A stretch of DNA of 64,000 nucleotides from assembly GCA_016702545.1 (NCBI GenBank), contig JADJDT010000044.1:310001-374000 (forward strand), given 5' to 3'. The translations under genes and the position numbers were made by a program. Shown in pieces: positions 41,728 to 53,795 of this stretch (position 1 is the first letter of the stretch; each line of letters begins with the position of its first letter). The DNA comes from Pseudomonadota bacterium (GTDB lineage Bacteria > Myxococcota_A > Polyangia > GCA-2747355). The notes under the pieces were generated by a model that did no database searches, had not been told where the DNA came from, and saw nothing but the letters and a program-made list of their open reading frames with translations.

Positions 41728-43626
41728 ATGGAGCAGGGCGCGATGCACGCGGACGACGCAGCGGGCAGGGTGGTCGAGCGTAAAGAGCTCTCGCGGGTGA
41801 CGATCCGCTTCTCCGGCGACTCCGGCGACGGCATGCAGCTCGCCGGCACGCACTTCACCAACACCTCGGCGCTGATCGGCAACGACGTCAGCAGCCTGCC
41901 CGAGTTCCCGGCGGAGATTCGTGCGCCGGCCGGCTCGGTGCCGGGCGTCAGCTCGTTCCAGATCAGCTTCGCCGACGAAGATATCTTCACCCCGGGCGAT
42001 CGGCCGGACGTGCTGGTGGCGATGAACCCGGCGGCGCTCAAGGCCAACCTCCACGACCTGCCGCGCGGCGCGACGATCATCGTCAACAGCGACGAGTTCC
42101 ACGCCGCGAACCTGAAGAAGGCGAGCTACGCGCGCAGTCCGCTGGAGGACGGCAGCCTGGCCAGCTTTCGCCTGTTCGAGGTGCCGATCACCAGCATGAA
42201 CGAGCGCACGCTGGCCGAGACCGGGCTGGGCAGCCACGAGGTGGCGCGCTGCAAGAACTTCTTCGCGCTCGGGCTGATGTACTGGCTCTATAACCGGCCG
42301 ATCGATCCCACGCTGCGGCTGATCGCCGACAAGTTCGGTCGGCGGGCCGATCTAGCGGTGGCCAACCAGCTCGCGCTCAAGGCCGGGCACGCCTTCGGCG
42401 AGACCGCCGAGATGTTCTCCGAGCACTACGTCGTGCGTCCGGCGCACCTCAAGCCCGGCACCTACCGCAACCTCACGGGCAACACGGCCACCGCGCTCGG
42501 CTGCCTCGCCGTCTCCCAGATCACGGGGCTGCCGCTCTTCTACGGCAGCTACCCGATCACCCCGGCCAGCGAGATCCTGCACGAGCTGTCGCGCTTCAAG
42601 CAGTTCGGCGTCAAGACCTTCCAGGCCGAGGACGAGATCGCCGCGATCGGCTCGACGATCGGCGCGGCCTTCGGCGGCGCGCTGGGCCTGACGGGGACCA
42701 GCGGCCCGGGCTTCGCGCTCAAGAGCGAGGCGCTCGGCATGGCGGTGATGACCGAGCTGCCGCTGGTGGTGGTCAACGTTCAGCGGGCCGGACCGAGCAC
42801 CGGCATGCCGACGCGCACCGAGCAGGCCGACCTGCTGCAGGCGATGTTCGGTCGCAACGGGGAGTCCCCGGTCGCGGTGCTGGCGCCCGCGACCCCGGCC
42901 GATTGCTTCGAGATGGCGATCGAGGCCTTTCGCCTCGCGCTGCGGCACATGACGCCGGTGGTGTTGCTGTCCGACGGCTACCTCGCCAACGGCTCCGAGC
43001 CCTGGCGCGTGCCCGCGCTCGCCGATCTGCCACGCATCGAGGTGAAATACGCCGAGGCACGTCCAGGAGAGACCTTTCGGCCCTATGCCCGCGATCCCCA
43101 GTGGCTCGCCCGTCCGTGGGCGGTCCCTGGCACGCCGGGCCTCGAGCACCGGCTGGGCACGCTGGAGAAACAGGACGGCAGCGGCACCGTGAGTTACGAC
43201 GGCGAGAACCACCACCGGATGGTGGAGCTGCGCGCCGAGAAGATCGCCCGGATCGCGCAGGACGTGCCGCCGCAGGAGGTCTGGGGCGGAGACGAGGGGC
43301 GCGTGCTCGTGCTGGGCTGGGGCAGCACCTTCGGCGCGCTGCGCAGCGCGGTCCAGCGCCATCGACGCGAGGGACGCGCCGTGTCGCACGCCCACCTGCG
43401 CTACCTCAACCCCTTCCCGGCGAACCTCGGGGAGATCCTCGGCCGCTTCGAGCGCGTCTGGCTGCCCGAGATCAACCTGGGTCAGCTGGCGCTGCTGCTG
43501 CGCGCGCGCTTCCTGGTCGACGTCCTCGGCTACAACCGCGTGGCGGGCCAGCCCTTCGGTATCAGCGAAATCTACGACCAGATCGGTCAGCAGTACGAGG
43601 CGGCGTCGTCGCCGCCGGCGAGGTGA
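41728..43626 (+). CDS. korA: 2-oxoacid:ferredoxin oxidoreductase subunit alpha (KorA type, gamma-alpha fusion)
   Basis: With KorB, oxidatively decarboxylates a 2-oxoacid (2-oxoglutarate in the closest type) to acyl-CoA and reduces ferredoxin; the reverse reaction fixes CO2. The 632-residue protein has the gamma domain first (RFSGDSGDGMQLAGTHFT to about residue 200), then the alpha pyrimidine-binding domain (YGSYPITPASEILHELSRF, QAEDEIAAIGSTIGAAFGG, TGTSGPGFALKSEALG, NVQRAGPSTGMPTRTEQADL) and the C-terminal domain. This is the two-subunit form found in aerobes such as Mycobacterium. ATG 41728 is taken; ATG 41743 after GGAGCAGG is equally likely. It is 134 bases after the lipoate ligase. Confidence 0.95.
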   Translation: MEQGAMHADDAAGRVVERKELSRVTIRFSGDSGDGMQLAGTHFTNTSALIGNDVSSLPEFPAEIRAPAGSVPGVSSFQISFADEDIFTPGDRPDVLVAMNPAALKANLHDLPRGATIIVNSDEFHAANLKKASYARSPLEDGSLASFRLFEVPITSMNERTLAETGLGSHEVARCKNFFALGLMYWLYNRPIDPTLRLIADKFGRRADLAVANQLALKAGHAFGETAEMFSEHYVVRPAHLKPGTYRNLTGNTATALGCLAVSQITGLPLFYGSYPITPASEILHELSRFKQFGVKTFQAEDEIAAIGSTIGAAFGGALGLTGTSGPGFALKSEALGMAVMTELPLVVVNVQRAGPSTGMPTRTEQADLLQAMFGRNGESPVAVLAPATPADCFEMAIEAFRLALRHMTPVVLLSDGYLANGSEPWRVPALADLPRIEVKYAEARPGETFRPYARDPQWLARPWAVPGTPGLEHRLGTLEKQDGSGTVSYDGENHHRMVELRAEKIARIAQDVPPQEVWGGDEGRVLVLGWGSTFGALRSAVQRHRREGRAVSHAHLRYLNPFPANLGEILGRFERVWLPEINLGQLALLLRARFLVDVLGYNRVAGQPFGISEIYDQIGQQYEAASSPPAR

Positions 43627-43631
43627 GTACG

Positions 43632-44660
43632 ATGTCCACGCCCGCGGTCAAGCTCACGCGCAAGGACATGGTCTCCGACCAAGAGGTGCGCTGGTGCCCT
43701 GGATGCGGCGACTACGCCATCCTGTCGCAGATCCAACGCGTGCTGCCGGAGCTGGGCATTCCCCGCGAGAACCTCGTCTTCGTCTCGGGCATCGGCTGCT
43801 CGAGCCGGTTGCCCTACTACATGAGCACCTACGGCTTTCACAGCATTCACGGCCGGGCGCCGACGATCGCCAGTGGCCTGAAGATGGCGCGGCCCGAGCT
43901 CCACGTCTGGGTCATCACCGGCGATGGTGACGGGCTCAGCATCGGCGGCAACCACCTGCTGCACGCCATGCGGCGCAACGTCGACCTGAAGATCATCCTC
44001 TTCAACAACCAGATCTACGGGCTGACCAAGGGGCAGTACTCGCCGACCTCCGAGTTCGGCAAGAAGACCAAGTCGTCCCCCCACGGGAACATCGATCACC
44101 CGGTGCGGCCCTTGAGCGTGGCGTTGGCGGCCGAGGCGAGCTTCGTCGCCCGCTCGATCGACCGCGACACCAAGCACCTGCAGCAGGTGCTGCTGCGCGC
44201 CGCGCGGCACCGTGGGACCGCCTTCGTCGAGGTCTACCAGAACTGCGTGATCTTCAACGACGGCGCCTTCGACGAGTTCGCCGACAAGGAATGGCGCGCG
44301 GAGCGCACGGTGGTGCTCGAGCACGGGCAGCCGCTGATCTTCGGCGCGCAGCGCGACAAGGGGATTCGTGCTAGCGGCGTCCGTCCCGAGATCGTGCGCT
44401 TGGATGACCCTGAGCTGCAACGCGAGCAGTTGCTGGTGCACGACGAGCAACGCGAAGATCCGACGCTGGCGATGATGCTCGACCGCATGACGAGCCCCGA
44501 GCTGCCCGTGCCCTTGGGCGTCTTTCGTGCGGTGGAGCGGCCCGTCTACGACGAGCTGATGGAGCAGCAGATCCGGCAGGCGCGGCTGCGTCAGCCGCCC
44601 GATCTGGAGGCGGTCTTCCGCCAGGGCGATACGTGGGAGATCGAGCCCGAGGCGGACTGA
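43632..44660 (+). CDS. korB: 2-oxoacid:ferredoxin oxidoreductase subunit beta (KorB type)
   Basis: Binds thiamine diphosphate. The 342-residue protein has WCPGCGDYAILSQIQRVL near the start, SGIGCSSRLPYYM, the cofactor motif ITGDGDGLSIGGNHLLHAM and FNNQIYGLTKGQYSPTS. The N-terminal CxxC pair is the family one. The ATG at 43632 lies five bases after korA. Electron acceptor is probably the 7Fe ferredoxin encoded 166 bases downstream. Competing hairpins at 44676-44710 lie between them. Confidence 0.95.
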   Translation: MSTPAVKLTRKDMVSDQEVRWCPGCGDYAILSQIQRVLPELGIPRENLVFVSGIGCSSRLPYYMSTYGFHSIHGRAPTIASGLKMARPELHVWVITGDGDGLSIGGNHLLHAMRRNVDLKIILFNNQIYGLTKGQYSPTSEFGKKTKSSPHGNIDHPVRPLSVALAAEASFVARSIDRDTKHLQQVLLRAARHRGTAFVEVYQNCVIFNDGAFDEFADKEWRAERTVVLEHGQPLIFGAQRDKGIRASGVRPEIVRLDDPELQREQLLVHDEQREDPTLAMMLDRMTSPELPVPLGVFRAVERPVYDELMEQQIRQARLRQPPDLEAVFRQGDTWEIEPEAD

Positions 44661-44675
44661 AGAGGTGTCCAGAAA

Positions 44676-44710
44676 TCTGCTGCGCGGCCCCCCGGGCAGC
44701 AGACCGGGGC
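44676..44710 (+). terminator. Competing hairpins after korB, terminator or attenuator
   Basis: TCTGCTGC (44676-44683) pairs perfectly with GCAGCAGA (44696-44703). The loop contains GCCCCCCGG, which can instead pair with CCGGGGC (44704-44710), followed by TTCTC. The two stems exclude each other. Confidence 0.4.
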
Positions 44711-44739
44711 TTCTCGCCTCGCCGCAATAGCGCTATATA
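44711..44739 (+). promoter_or_regulatory. Weak candidate promoter of the ferredoxin gene
   Basis: TTCTCG, 17-base spacer and TATATA (44734-44739), about 88 bases before the ATG at 44827. The -35 match is weak. Confidence 0.3.
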
Positions 44740-44826
44740 TGAGCACGGTTGCGCGCCCGGGGCTGTGGACGGCGGGGGCGCCCATCGACCCGCGCGCACG
44801 CGCGCAGCAAAGAGGAGATGCTGAAG

Positions 44827-45117
<291 letters not shown>

Positions 45118-45124
45118 CTGATCC

Positions 45125-45146
45125 GGGGCCCCTGCGCAGGGGCCCC
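45125..45146. terminator. 22-bp perfect palindrome between convergent genes
   Basis: GGGGCCCCTGC followed by its exact inverse, GCAGGGGCCCC, between the ferredoxin stop and the stop of the convergent cyclase gene. Probably a two-way terminator, though without T-tracts. Confidence 0.6.
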
Positions 45147-45161
45147 GCGCCCAGCGGGCGC

Positions 45162-46109
45162 TCAGCGCTCGCCCGGGTCCGATCCACGCTCACCGAAGAC
45201 ACACACGCCATCGCGCCCCGCCTGTTTGGCGGCGTAGAGCGCCTCGTCGGCGGCCGCGAGCAGCTGCTCGACCGTCGCGATGCGGGGATGGGGAATGCTG
45301 GCCACGCCGCCGCTGACCGTAACGATCAGCTCGCTCAGCGCCGGTATCAGCCGCAGCGCCCGGATCTGCTCGCGGATGCGATTGGCGACCACCCGCGCGA
45401 TCTCGCTGTTGAGCCCGCGACAGATCAGCACGAACTCCTCACCCCCGTAGCGCACGACCAGGTCCTCGTCGCGGACGGCGGCGGTCAGGCGCTCGGCGAA
45501 GGCCACCAGCACGGCGTCGCCGGTGCCGTGGCCGTGGGTGTCGTTGACGCGCTTGAAGTGGTCGAGGTCGAAGACGGTCAGCGCCAGCGGCGAGCCGTGC
45601 CGCGACGAGAAGCGGAACTCGGTCGCCAAGCGCTCGAACATGAAGCGGCGGTTGTGGACGCGCGTCAGGGGATCGCGCACCGCCGCGTCGTACATCTTCT
45701 GCTGGAAGGTCTCGTCGAGGTGATCGGCGTAGGAGAACTTGAGAATCGTCGTCGAGCCGATATGGATCCGATCGCCGTCCTTGAGCGCCATCGACTGCAC
45801 GCGCTCACCGTTGACCAGCGTGCCGTTGCGGCTGCCGAGGTCGGTGATCATGATCTGGCCGTGGGGCCCCTCGCTCAGCCGCACATGCTGGCGTGAGATG
45901 CCGTCATCGGTGATCGGCACGGTGCAGCGGGGGTCGCGGCCGATCACCATCTCGCCCTCGATCTTGAACATCTGGCCGACCTGGCTGCCGGCGAGCATCA
46001 TCACATAGGCCCGATCGCGGACCTGGATCAGCTCACTATCCTCTTCGTCGCCCGGCATCAGGGCCAGCGTGGTGTCGGCGAAGTCCTCAGGGCGGGGACG
46101 TGGAGCCAT
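45162..46109 (-). CDS. FHA-GGDEF diguanylate cyclase, second copy
   Basis: A 315-residue relative of the protein at 19356. The FHA domain (about residues 45-125) shows VIGRDPRCTVPI, ISRQHVRL and DLGSRNGTLVN; the GGDEF domain (about 140-305) shows FDLDHFKRVNDTHGHGTGD, active site GGEEF (residue 222) and inhibition site RDED five residues before. Predicted active and product-inhibited. The ATG at 46109 begins just seven bases after a perfect TATAAT, so the mRNA is probably leaderless. Ser/Thr phosphorylation of a partner read by the FHA domain is the expected input. Confidence 0.92.
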   Translation of the reverse strand: MAPRPRPEDFADTTLALMPGDEEDSELIQVRDRAYVMMLAGSQVGQMFKIEGEMVIGRDPRCTVPITDDGISRQHVRLSEGPHGQIMITDLGSRNGTLVNGERVQSMALKDGDRIHIGSTTILKFSYADHLDETFQQKMYDAAVRDPLTRVHNRRFMFERLATEFRFSSRHGSPLALTVFDLDHFKRVNDTHGHGTGDAVLVAFAERLTAAVRDEDLVVRYGGEEFVLICRGLNSEIARVVANRIREQIRALRLIPALSELIVTVSGGVASIPHPRIATVEQLLAAADEALYAAKQAGRDGVCVFGERGSDPGER

Positions 46110-46116
46110 GGGCCGG

Positions 46117-46146
46117 ATTATAGGCCAAGCGCTCGGCGCAAGTCGA
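46117..46146 (-). promoter_or_regulatory. Candidate promoter of the second FHA-GGDEF gene, leaderless
   Basis: TCGACT (46146-46141), 18-base spacer, perfect TATAAT (46122-46117) on the minus strand. Seven bases follow before the ATG at 46109, so the start of transcription should coincide with the start codon. Confidence 0.55.
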
Positions 46147-46172
46147 CTAGCTGAACCCTGGGTGATCACGCC

Positions 46173-48851
<2,679 letters not shown>

Positions 48852-48908
48852 TAAGCCACCCTCCAGCCTGTCTGTTGCTCCGTGCCTGCCGTGACTGCTG
48901 GGGCGCTG

Positions 48909-48936
48909 TATATACCTCGACCGCCGGTGGCGACAA
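48909..48936 (-). promoter_or_regulatory. Candidate sigma-70 promoter of aceE
   Basis: TTGTCG (48936-48931), 16-base spacer, TATATA (48914-48909) on the minus strand, about 58 bases before the ATG at 48851. Confidence 0.5.
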
Positions 48937-49060
48937 GTTGGCCCGTGCCTGAGCCTGAGTGCCCCGCGGAGGTGCTTGCGTCGCCGAGCCCAGGGGCGCG
49001 CGATCAAGCGGCCGCTGTGGGTCCGTGGTCGTCAACCGACACGCGTGGTATGCAGCCGAT

Positions 49061-50023
49061 ATGAGAGGAGCGCGGTCCGGTCTCGAGCGGTGGGCGGCGA
49101 TCGGCGCGATCGGCGTCGTGGCGTCGATCGTCGCGGTCGCGCTCTCGGCCTGCCTGCCGGTCTATCTGCTGCGCCCGGCCGGCGGGGGCCCGGCGGGGCA
49201 AGCCAGCGCGGCGGGGTTGGAGCTGGTCGCCGAGCCCATCGCCTGGCGGGGCGCGCCCTACGACCTCGAGCGCTACCTGCTGCCGATCGGCGTGCGCTTG
49301 AGGAACGGCGGCACGCAGCCGGTCGCGGTCGATTACACCGCCTTCGCCCTGGTCGACGAGCAGGGCTTCCGCTACGCGGCGCTCAGTCCCTTCGGCGCGC
49401 CGCCGACCGCCGGGCCCGCCGCGCCGGCGCCCGCACCGGCCCCAATGCCCGCACCGGCCCCAATGCCCGCACCGGCCCCAACGCCCGCACCGGCCCCCGC
49501 GCCCGCACCGAATCCCGCGAGCGCCGAATCCCTGTCCACGGCGCCGCGCGCACTGCTGGCCTATGCAGGCGACCCCCGCGCCCTCCGGCTGGCCGGGCCG
49601 GCGCGGCCACCCGCGCGCCACGCGCCGCGGGCGTGTCGCGTGGTCGTGCGCCGCGGTGGCGGGCGTGTGGTGGTGGGGCGCGGGCGAGGCTTCTACGTCC
49701 ACCCGCGGGCGCGGGTGTATTACCCCTGGTACGACCCCTGGCTCGGGCCCTTCTATCCACCGCCCTTCGCCTACTACCCGCCCGTTGCGGTCTGGGCGCC
49801 ACCCGCGGCGACCGTCTACGGCGGCCCCGCCGCGCTCGGCGACGCCCAGCGCCTGGCCTTGCCCCAAGGCGTCATCGAGCGCCAGGGCGAGATCTCCGGC
49901 CTGCTCTACTTCCCCAGCGCCGCCCTCCGCGCCCAGCGCCTGACCCTCGAGTGGCAGGTGCGCAACCCCCAGGGCCAAACCCTCGCCACCCTCGCGGTGC
50001 CCTTCGTCGTCACCGCGCGCTAG
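49061..50023 (+). CDS. Lipoprotein with Pro/Ala repeat linker, unknown function
   Basis: A 320-residue product. The signal peptide ends AVALSAC, a lipobox. The first mature domain (LERYLLPIGVRLRNGGTQPVAVDYTAFALVDEQG) looks like an immunoglobulin-like fold. A linker of alternating Pro/Ala with Met follows, encoded by an 18-base tandem repeat (49430-49510). Then comes an Arg/Gly-rich part, a Tyr/Pro-rich part (YYPWYDPWLGPFYPPPFAYYPP) and a final strand-rich stretch (LTLEWQVRNPQGQTL). No family recognised; a surface lipoprotein reaching through the cell wall layer is plausible. Divergent from aceE. No clear ribosome site. Confidence 0.68.
   Translation: MRGARSGLERWAAIGAIGVVASIVAVALSACLPVYLLRPAGGGPAGQASAAGLELVAEPIAWRGAPYDLERYLLPIGVRLRNGGTQPVAVDYTAFALVDEQGFRYAALSPFGAPPTAGPAAPAPAPAPMPAPAPMPAPAPTPAPAPAPAPNPASAESLSTAPRALLAYAGDPRALRLAGPARPPARHAPRACRVVVRRGGGRVVVGRGRGFYVHPRARVYYPWYDPWLGPFYPPPFAYYPPVAVWAPPAATVYGGPAALGDAQRLALPQGVIERQGEISGLLYFPSAALRAQRLTLEWQVRNPQGQTLATLAVPFVVTAR
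49430..49510. repeat. 18-bp tandem repeat encoding Pro/Ala/Met linker
   Basis: About four copies of GCCCGCACCGGCCCCAAT with drift in the later ones, in frame. Confidence 0.8.
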
Positions 50024-50261
50024 CACCGCCTGAACCGCAGGGAAGCTGAATGTGAAGGACGCAGCCCTGGGATGATGGCGGAGGACGACACGGAGGAGAG
50101 GAACTCCACCCGGGTTGATGGTTCGGACCGGCTCTGGGAATGCGACTGCGATCAGGCGTGCCTGAGCCCCGGGCGTGTCATGTTGGGGCGCGGGTTGCCA
50201 CGGGGCCGCGCCGGGCTGCGTTCGCACGTGTTACGCTCCCGGTCACGGAGGCGTCGCGCCG

Positions 50262-50864
50262 ATGCCAGAGCCAGCCAGGAAAGGCCCAGCGGGCCGAGCA
50301 ACCTATCAGGACGTGCTCGCCACTTCCGAGCACCTGGTCGCCGAGGTCGTCGATGGCGAACTCGTGACCAGCCCGAGGCCGGCGTTGCGACATGCGCGGG
50401 CCTCGTCGGCGGTCGGAGCCGTTCTCTTCGGAAGCTTCGATTCCGGCCCGGGCGATAGCGGACCGGGCGGATGGTGGATCCTCAACGAGCCCGAGCTTCA
50501 TTTGCGCGAGGACGTCATCGTGCCCGACCTCGCCGGCTGGCGCCGGGAGCGCATGCCGGTCCTGCCCGATCGGGCGGCCTGCGAGCTCGCGCCGGACTGG
50601 GTCTGCGAGGTCGTCTCGCCGGCCACGGCGCGCCACGACCGGGTCCGCAAGGCGGCCCTCTACGCGCGCGAGCGCGTCTCTCACCTCTGGCTCGTCGACC
50701 CGCTTGCGCAGACGCTCGAGGTGTTCCGCCTCGAGGCGGAACGCTGGGTTCGGCTGAGCGCGCACGGTGGCGCCGAGCGCGTCCGCGCGGAGCCCTTCGA
50801 GGTCGCGGAGCTCGACCTGAGTCGCTGGTGGATCGAGCCGGCACCGGACGAGGGTTCGCACTGA
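50262..50864 (+). CDS. Uma2-family (DUF820) PD-(D/E)XK-like protein
   Basis: A 200-residue member of the Uma2 family, restriction-endonuclease-like proteins of uncertain function common in cyanobacteria and Myxococcota. YQDVLATSEHLVAEVVDGELV is the typical start; the nuclease-like core is EPELHLREDVIVPDLAGWRRE, WVCEVVSPATARHDRVRKAALYARERVSHLWLVDP, holding the Glu, Asp, Glu and Lys of the active site. The ATG at 50262 follows GGAGG. It lies just beyond the outermost orphan copy of the pqiC-like gene end, so it may belong to an acquired segment. Confidence 0.87.
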   Translation: MPEPARKGPAGRATYQDVLATSEHLVAEVVDGELVTSPRPALRHARASSAVGAVLFGSFDSGPGDSGPGGWWILNEPELHLREDVIVPDLAGWRRERMPVLPDRAACELAPDWVCEVVSPATARHDRVRKAALYARERVSHLWLVDPLAQTLEVFRLEAERWVRLSAHGGAERVRAEPFEVAELDLSRWWIEPAPDEGSH

Positions 50865-50914
50865 CGACTGTGGGGCCAAGGCTGCTGCGCAACGCGCGTG
50901 GACCCCTTCGGTGC

Positions 50915-50985
50915 GCTATGGGCGCTGTAGCGCCTCGGCCGCCCGTGGGGCCAGGCGGGCGGCTTGGTCGGCGAGGATCTGGCTC
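50915..50985 (-). repeat. Orphan diverged 3' end of the pqiC-like gene, copy 1
   Basis: Read on the minus strand it encodes SQILADQAARLAPRAAEALQRP and a TAG stop, against SQILADQAARLAPRAAGALRHP and stop in the intact gene at 54295. Many base differences are synonymous. It begins exactly at the stop codon and ends abruptly at about 50985. Confidence 0.75.
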
Positions 50986-51116
50986 CGCCAGCCCTCAACC
51001 CGGGTGGGGAGTCCCCTTCGACGCTAAGGGCGCGATGGGGTTGGATCCGTGAACGCGATGTGCAGGCGCATGCGGTCGGCCCAGGATGGGTCTGCCTGCC
51101 GCGCTCCGGAGGCGTT

Positions 51117-51659
51117 CTATCCAGGATCCTCGATGGCGTACTCGAGCTTGTGCACGCGCAGCGACTGGTCCTCGCGGCGGAAGAAGAACTTCACCCGTGT
51201 CCCGATGTCGGAGATTTCGTAGGTGAGCTGTTTCGCGTCCAGCTCCGGGCGCAGCTGCGATGAGGGATCGCGGTTGGTGCGGTTGTAGTCGTCGACCGCC
51301 TTGAGGATCTCCCGCGCCTCGCGCCGCAGGTTGATGCGCAGCGCCTTTGCGCGCGGCTTGATCTTCTTCCCGCTCGCCCAGGCCTCCCCGCCGGTCTTGC
51401 CAGCAATGCTGATCGTGCCGTCGAGCGCGGCGGCGGTGACCGTGGTTTGACCGTTGAACTCCCCGGTACTCCGGTCGTCGGTGTGGTAGCCGACGCTGAC
51501 CCGGGCGCAGAGGAAGCCCTTCAGCGGCTTCGAGCCTTGCAGTGCTTGGAGCAGCGCTTGAGCCACCCGGGGGAGGTCAGTTGCGATGCCGCGGTCGGCG
51601 CCGTGCGCGCGGTCGGGGCAAAGGCCAAGGGCCGCCAGCAGGCACGAGACGCGGTGCAT
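51117..51659 (-). CDS. Secreted protein of unknown function
   Basis: A 180-residue product with a signal peptide (MHRVSCLLAALGLCPDRAHG). The mature part starts ADRGIATDLPRVAQALLQAL and contains GYHTDDRSTGEFNGQTTVTAAALDGTISI, a basic GKKIKPRAKALRINLRRE, and ends with strands KFFFRREDQSLRVHKLEYAI. No family recognised. The ATG at 51659 follows GGAAAGGAG. It lies in the accessory region between two partial gene copies; composition is like its neighbours. Confidence 0.7.
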   Translation of the reverse strand: MHRVSCLLAALGLCPDRAHGADRGIATDLPRVAQALLQALQGSKPLKGFLCARVSVGYHTDDRSTGEFNGQTTVTAAALDGTISIAGKTGGEAWASGKKIKPRAKALRINLRREAREILKAVDDYNRTNRDPSSQLRPELDAKQLTYEISDIGTRVKFFFRREDQSLRVHKLEYAIEDPG

Positions 51660-52281
<622 letters not shown>

Positions 52282-52989
52282 ATGCCGCTCGCTCGTAGCG
52301 TTCCAGCAGCGCTCGGCAGGCGGTTGATGGCGTGTCTCTTGGCCGCCAGCACCGGGCCGGTGTTGGGGCTGCTGGTCAGCGTACTGCCGTCCAGCACAGC
52401 CTGCGCAGCGCGGGCCGCGCCGCCGCCGCCGGGGCTCGTGTTGCGTGACGGGGACCTTGTTTTTCAGACGTCGCTTTCGGGTCAGGGCGAGGCGGTAGCA
52501 CTGGCGACGGGCAGCCGATACACGCACATGGGCGTCGTGCTCCTGCTGGGCGGAAGGCCCGTGGTGCTGGAGGCCGTGCAGCCCGTTCAGCTCACGCCGT
52601 GGCCCGAGTGGCTCGAGCGTGGCGATCGGGGCCATGTGGTGGTCAAGCGGCTGGTGGATGTGGAGGAGCGCTTGACCCCCGCGGCGCGGGCACGCATGCA
52701 CGCCCTGGCCAACAAGTGGATCGGCCGACGCTACGATCCTTACTTTCGCTGGGATGATGATCGCCTCTATTGCTCCGAGCTGGTCTACAAACTGTATCAA
52801 CGCGCCGTGGGGCTAAGCGTCGGGGTGTTGCGTCGCGCCGGCGACTTCAACCTCGCCAGCGCTCCCGTCCGACGGCTGATGCGGCGGCGCTTCGGCGGCG
52901 CCGCCGGCCGCTTCGATCCCCGCGAGCCAGCGATCGCGCCGCAACAGCTCTTCGCCGCGCCTGGGCTGGTGACGATCTTTAGCAACTGA
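52282..52989 (+). CDS. YiiX/YebB-like papain-fold cysteine hydrolase (NlpC/P60 superfamily)
   Basis: A 235-residue exported protein. The signal peptide covers about residues 14-40. The domain has GDLVFQTS, YTHMGVVLLLGGRPVVLEA with the histidine, and YCSELVYKLYQ with the catalytic cysteine, in the His-before-Cys order of the permuted YiiX/YebB branch. Such enzymes cleave amide or ester bonds in cell envelope or lipid substrates; the target here is unknown. The ATG at 52282 follows AGGTGAGG. A seven-base stem at 53043-53062 lies after the stop. Confidence 0.8.
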   Translation: MPLARSVPAALGRRLMACLLAASTGPVLGLLVSVLPSSTACAARAAPPPPGLVLRDGDLVFQTSLSGQGEAVALATGSRYTHMGVVLLLGGRPVVLEAVQPVQLTPWPEWLERGDRGHVVVKRLVDVEERLTPAARARMHALANKWIGRRYDPYFRWDDDRLYCSELVYKLYQRAVGLSVGVLRRAGDFNLASAPVRRLMRRRFGGAAGRFDPREPAIAPQQLFAAPGLVTIFSN

Positions 52990-53042
52990 GGAGCCGCCAC
53001 AGCGGGCCTGTCGGCTTGGAACCCCGTCATCGTTGACGATGT

Positions 53043-53062
53043 CCAGAGGGTCCCGCCTCTGG
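53043..53062 (+). terminator. Hairpin after the YiiX-like gene
   Basis: CCAGAGG and CCTCTGG around loop GTCCCG; no T-tract. Confidence 0.3.
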
Positions 53063-53251
53063 CCGCTCGAGTTCGGCTGGCAGGATGGCGCATACGCACG
53101 TGCTCACCCAGCTTGGCGCTGCCCGGTCTGATGCCGACGGCCTTCAGCGAAGGGATGGCAACTACGAGGCGTCACCTGGCCAAGGCTGTGGCGCCGCACG
53201 TTTCACCCGTCTTGGGACACGGCGCGCGCCGCGCTGGTGCTCGTGGTCGAG

Positions 53252-53506
53252 GCTACGGGCGCCGCAGCGCCGCGGCCGCGGGCGGGGCGAGGCGGCTTGG
53301 TCGGCGAGGATCTGGCTCAGCAGGGCGACGACCTGGCGGGGGTCGCGGGCGGGCAGGGGCGGGTTTCGTCGAAGTCGTGGCGTAGCGCGACCGAGCCGTC
53401 CGGGCGCTGCAGCAGCAGGGTGGCGGCCAGGCGGGCGTAGGTCGCGTCGCCGCGATCCAGCTCCTCGATCGCCTCGATCGCGCCGCTGAGCAGGCCCGCG
53501 GCCTGG
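53252..53506 (-). pseudogene. Truncated, frameshifted copy of the pqiC-like gene 3' half, copy 2
   Basis: About 255 bases match the last 260 bases of the intact gene at 54295-54552. On the minus strand it reads AAGLLSGAIEAIEELDRGDATYARLAATLLLQRPDG as in the intact gene, then loses frame before QVVALLSQILADQAA, and near the end would again give LAPPAAAALRRP and a TAG stop if a small deletion is corrected. Homology starts at the stop codon and ends sharply at GCCTG (53506). No start codon or signal peptide. It lies directly upstream of vapB on the opposite strand, in the same orientation as the parent gene. Confidence 0.8.
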
Positions 53507-53538
53507 GATGCAACTCGCTGGCAGCGCTTGCGGGTCCG

Positions 53539-53552
53539 CTGTACTCTTACAG
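53539..53552. promoter_or_regulatory. Candidate VapB operator palindrome
   Basis: CTGTA and TACAG separated by CTCT, about 30 bases before the vapB start codon. Antitoxins of this group repress their own operon by binding such inverted repeats; this site is inferred from position. Confidence 0.35.
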
Positions 53553-53582
53553 AAACACGATCGATCGGCACGAGGTACGACC

Positions 53583-53795
53583 ATGCCCGCTACCGCAACG
53601 CTCTCGAGCAAGTTCCAGATTTCGATTCCCAAGGCTGTCCGCGAGGAGCAGCGCTGGAAGGCCGGCCAGGAGTTCGTCTTCATCCCGAAGGGCCGGGGCG
53701 TGCTCGTCATGCCCGTGCCTGAGTTGGACCAGCTCGCTGGCCTCGCCAGGGGCGCCAAGCGGGAAGGCTACCGCGACCGGAAGGACCGCCCCTGA
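53583..53795 (+). CDS. vapB: AbrB/MazE-fold antitoxin
   Basis: A 70-residue DNA-binding antitoxin. The N-terminal swapped-hairpin domain is clear: ATLSSKFQISIPKAVREEQRWKAGQEFVFIPKG; the C-terminal tail (LAGLARGAKREGYRDRKDRP) is the part that would wrap the toxin. The ATG at 53583 is followed at the end by TGATG overlap with the toxin gene. Expected to neutralise VapC and repress the operon. It lies between two copies of the pqiC-like gene end. Confidence 0.9.
   Translation: MPATATLSSKFQISIPKAVREEQRWKAGQEFVFIPKGRGVLVMPVPELDQLAGLARGAKREGYRDRKDRP

Noticed and set aside
53003..53020. A GGGCCTGTCGGCTTGG stretch resembling the MITE-like ends at 20285
   Set aside because: Only the GCCTGTCGG core is shared and there is no inverted partner nearby.
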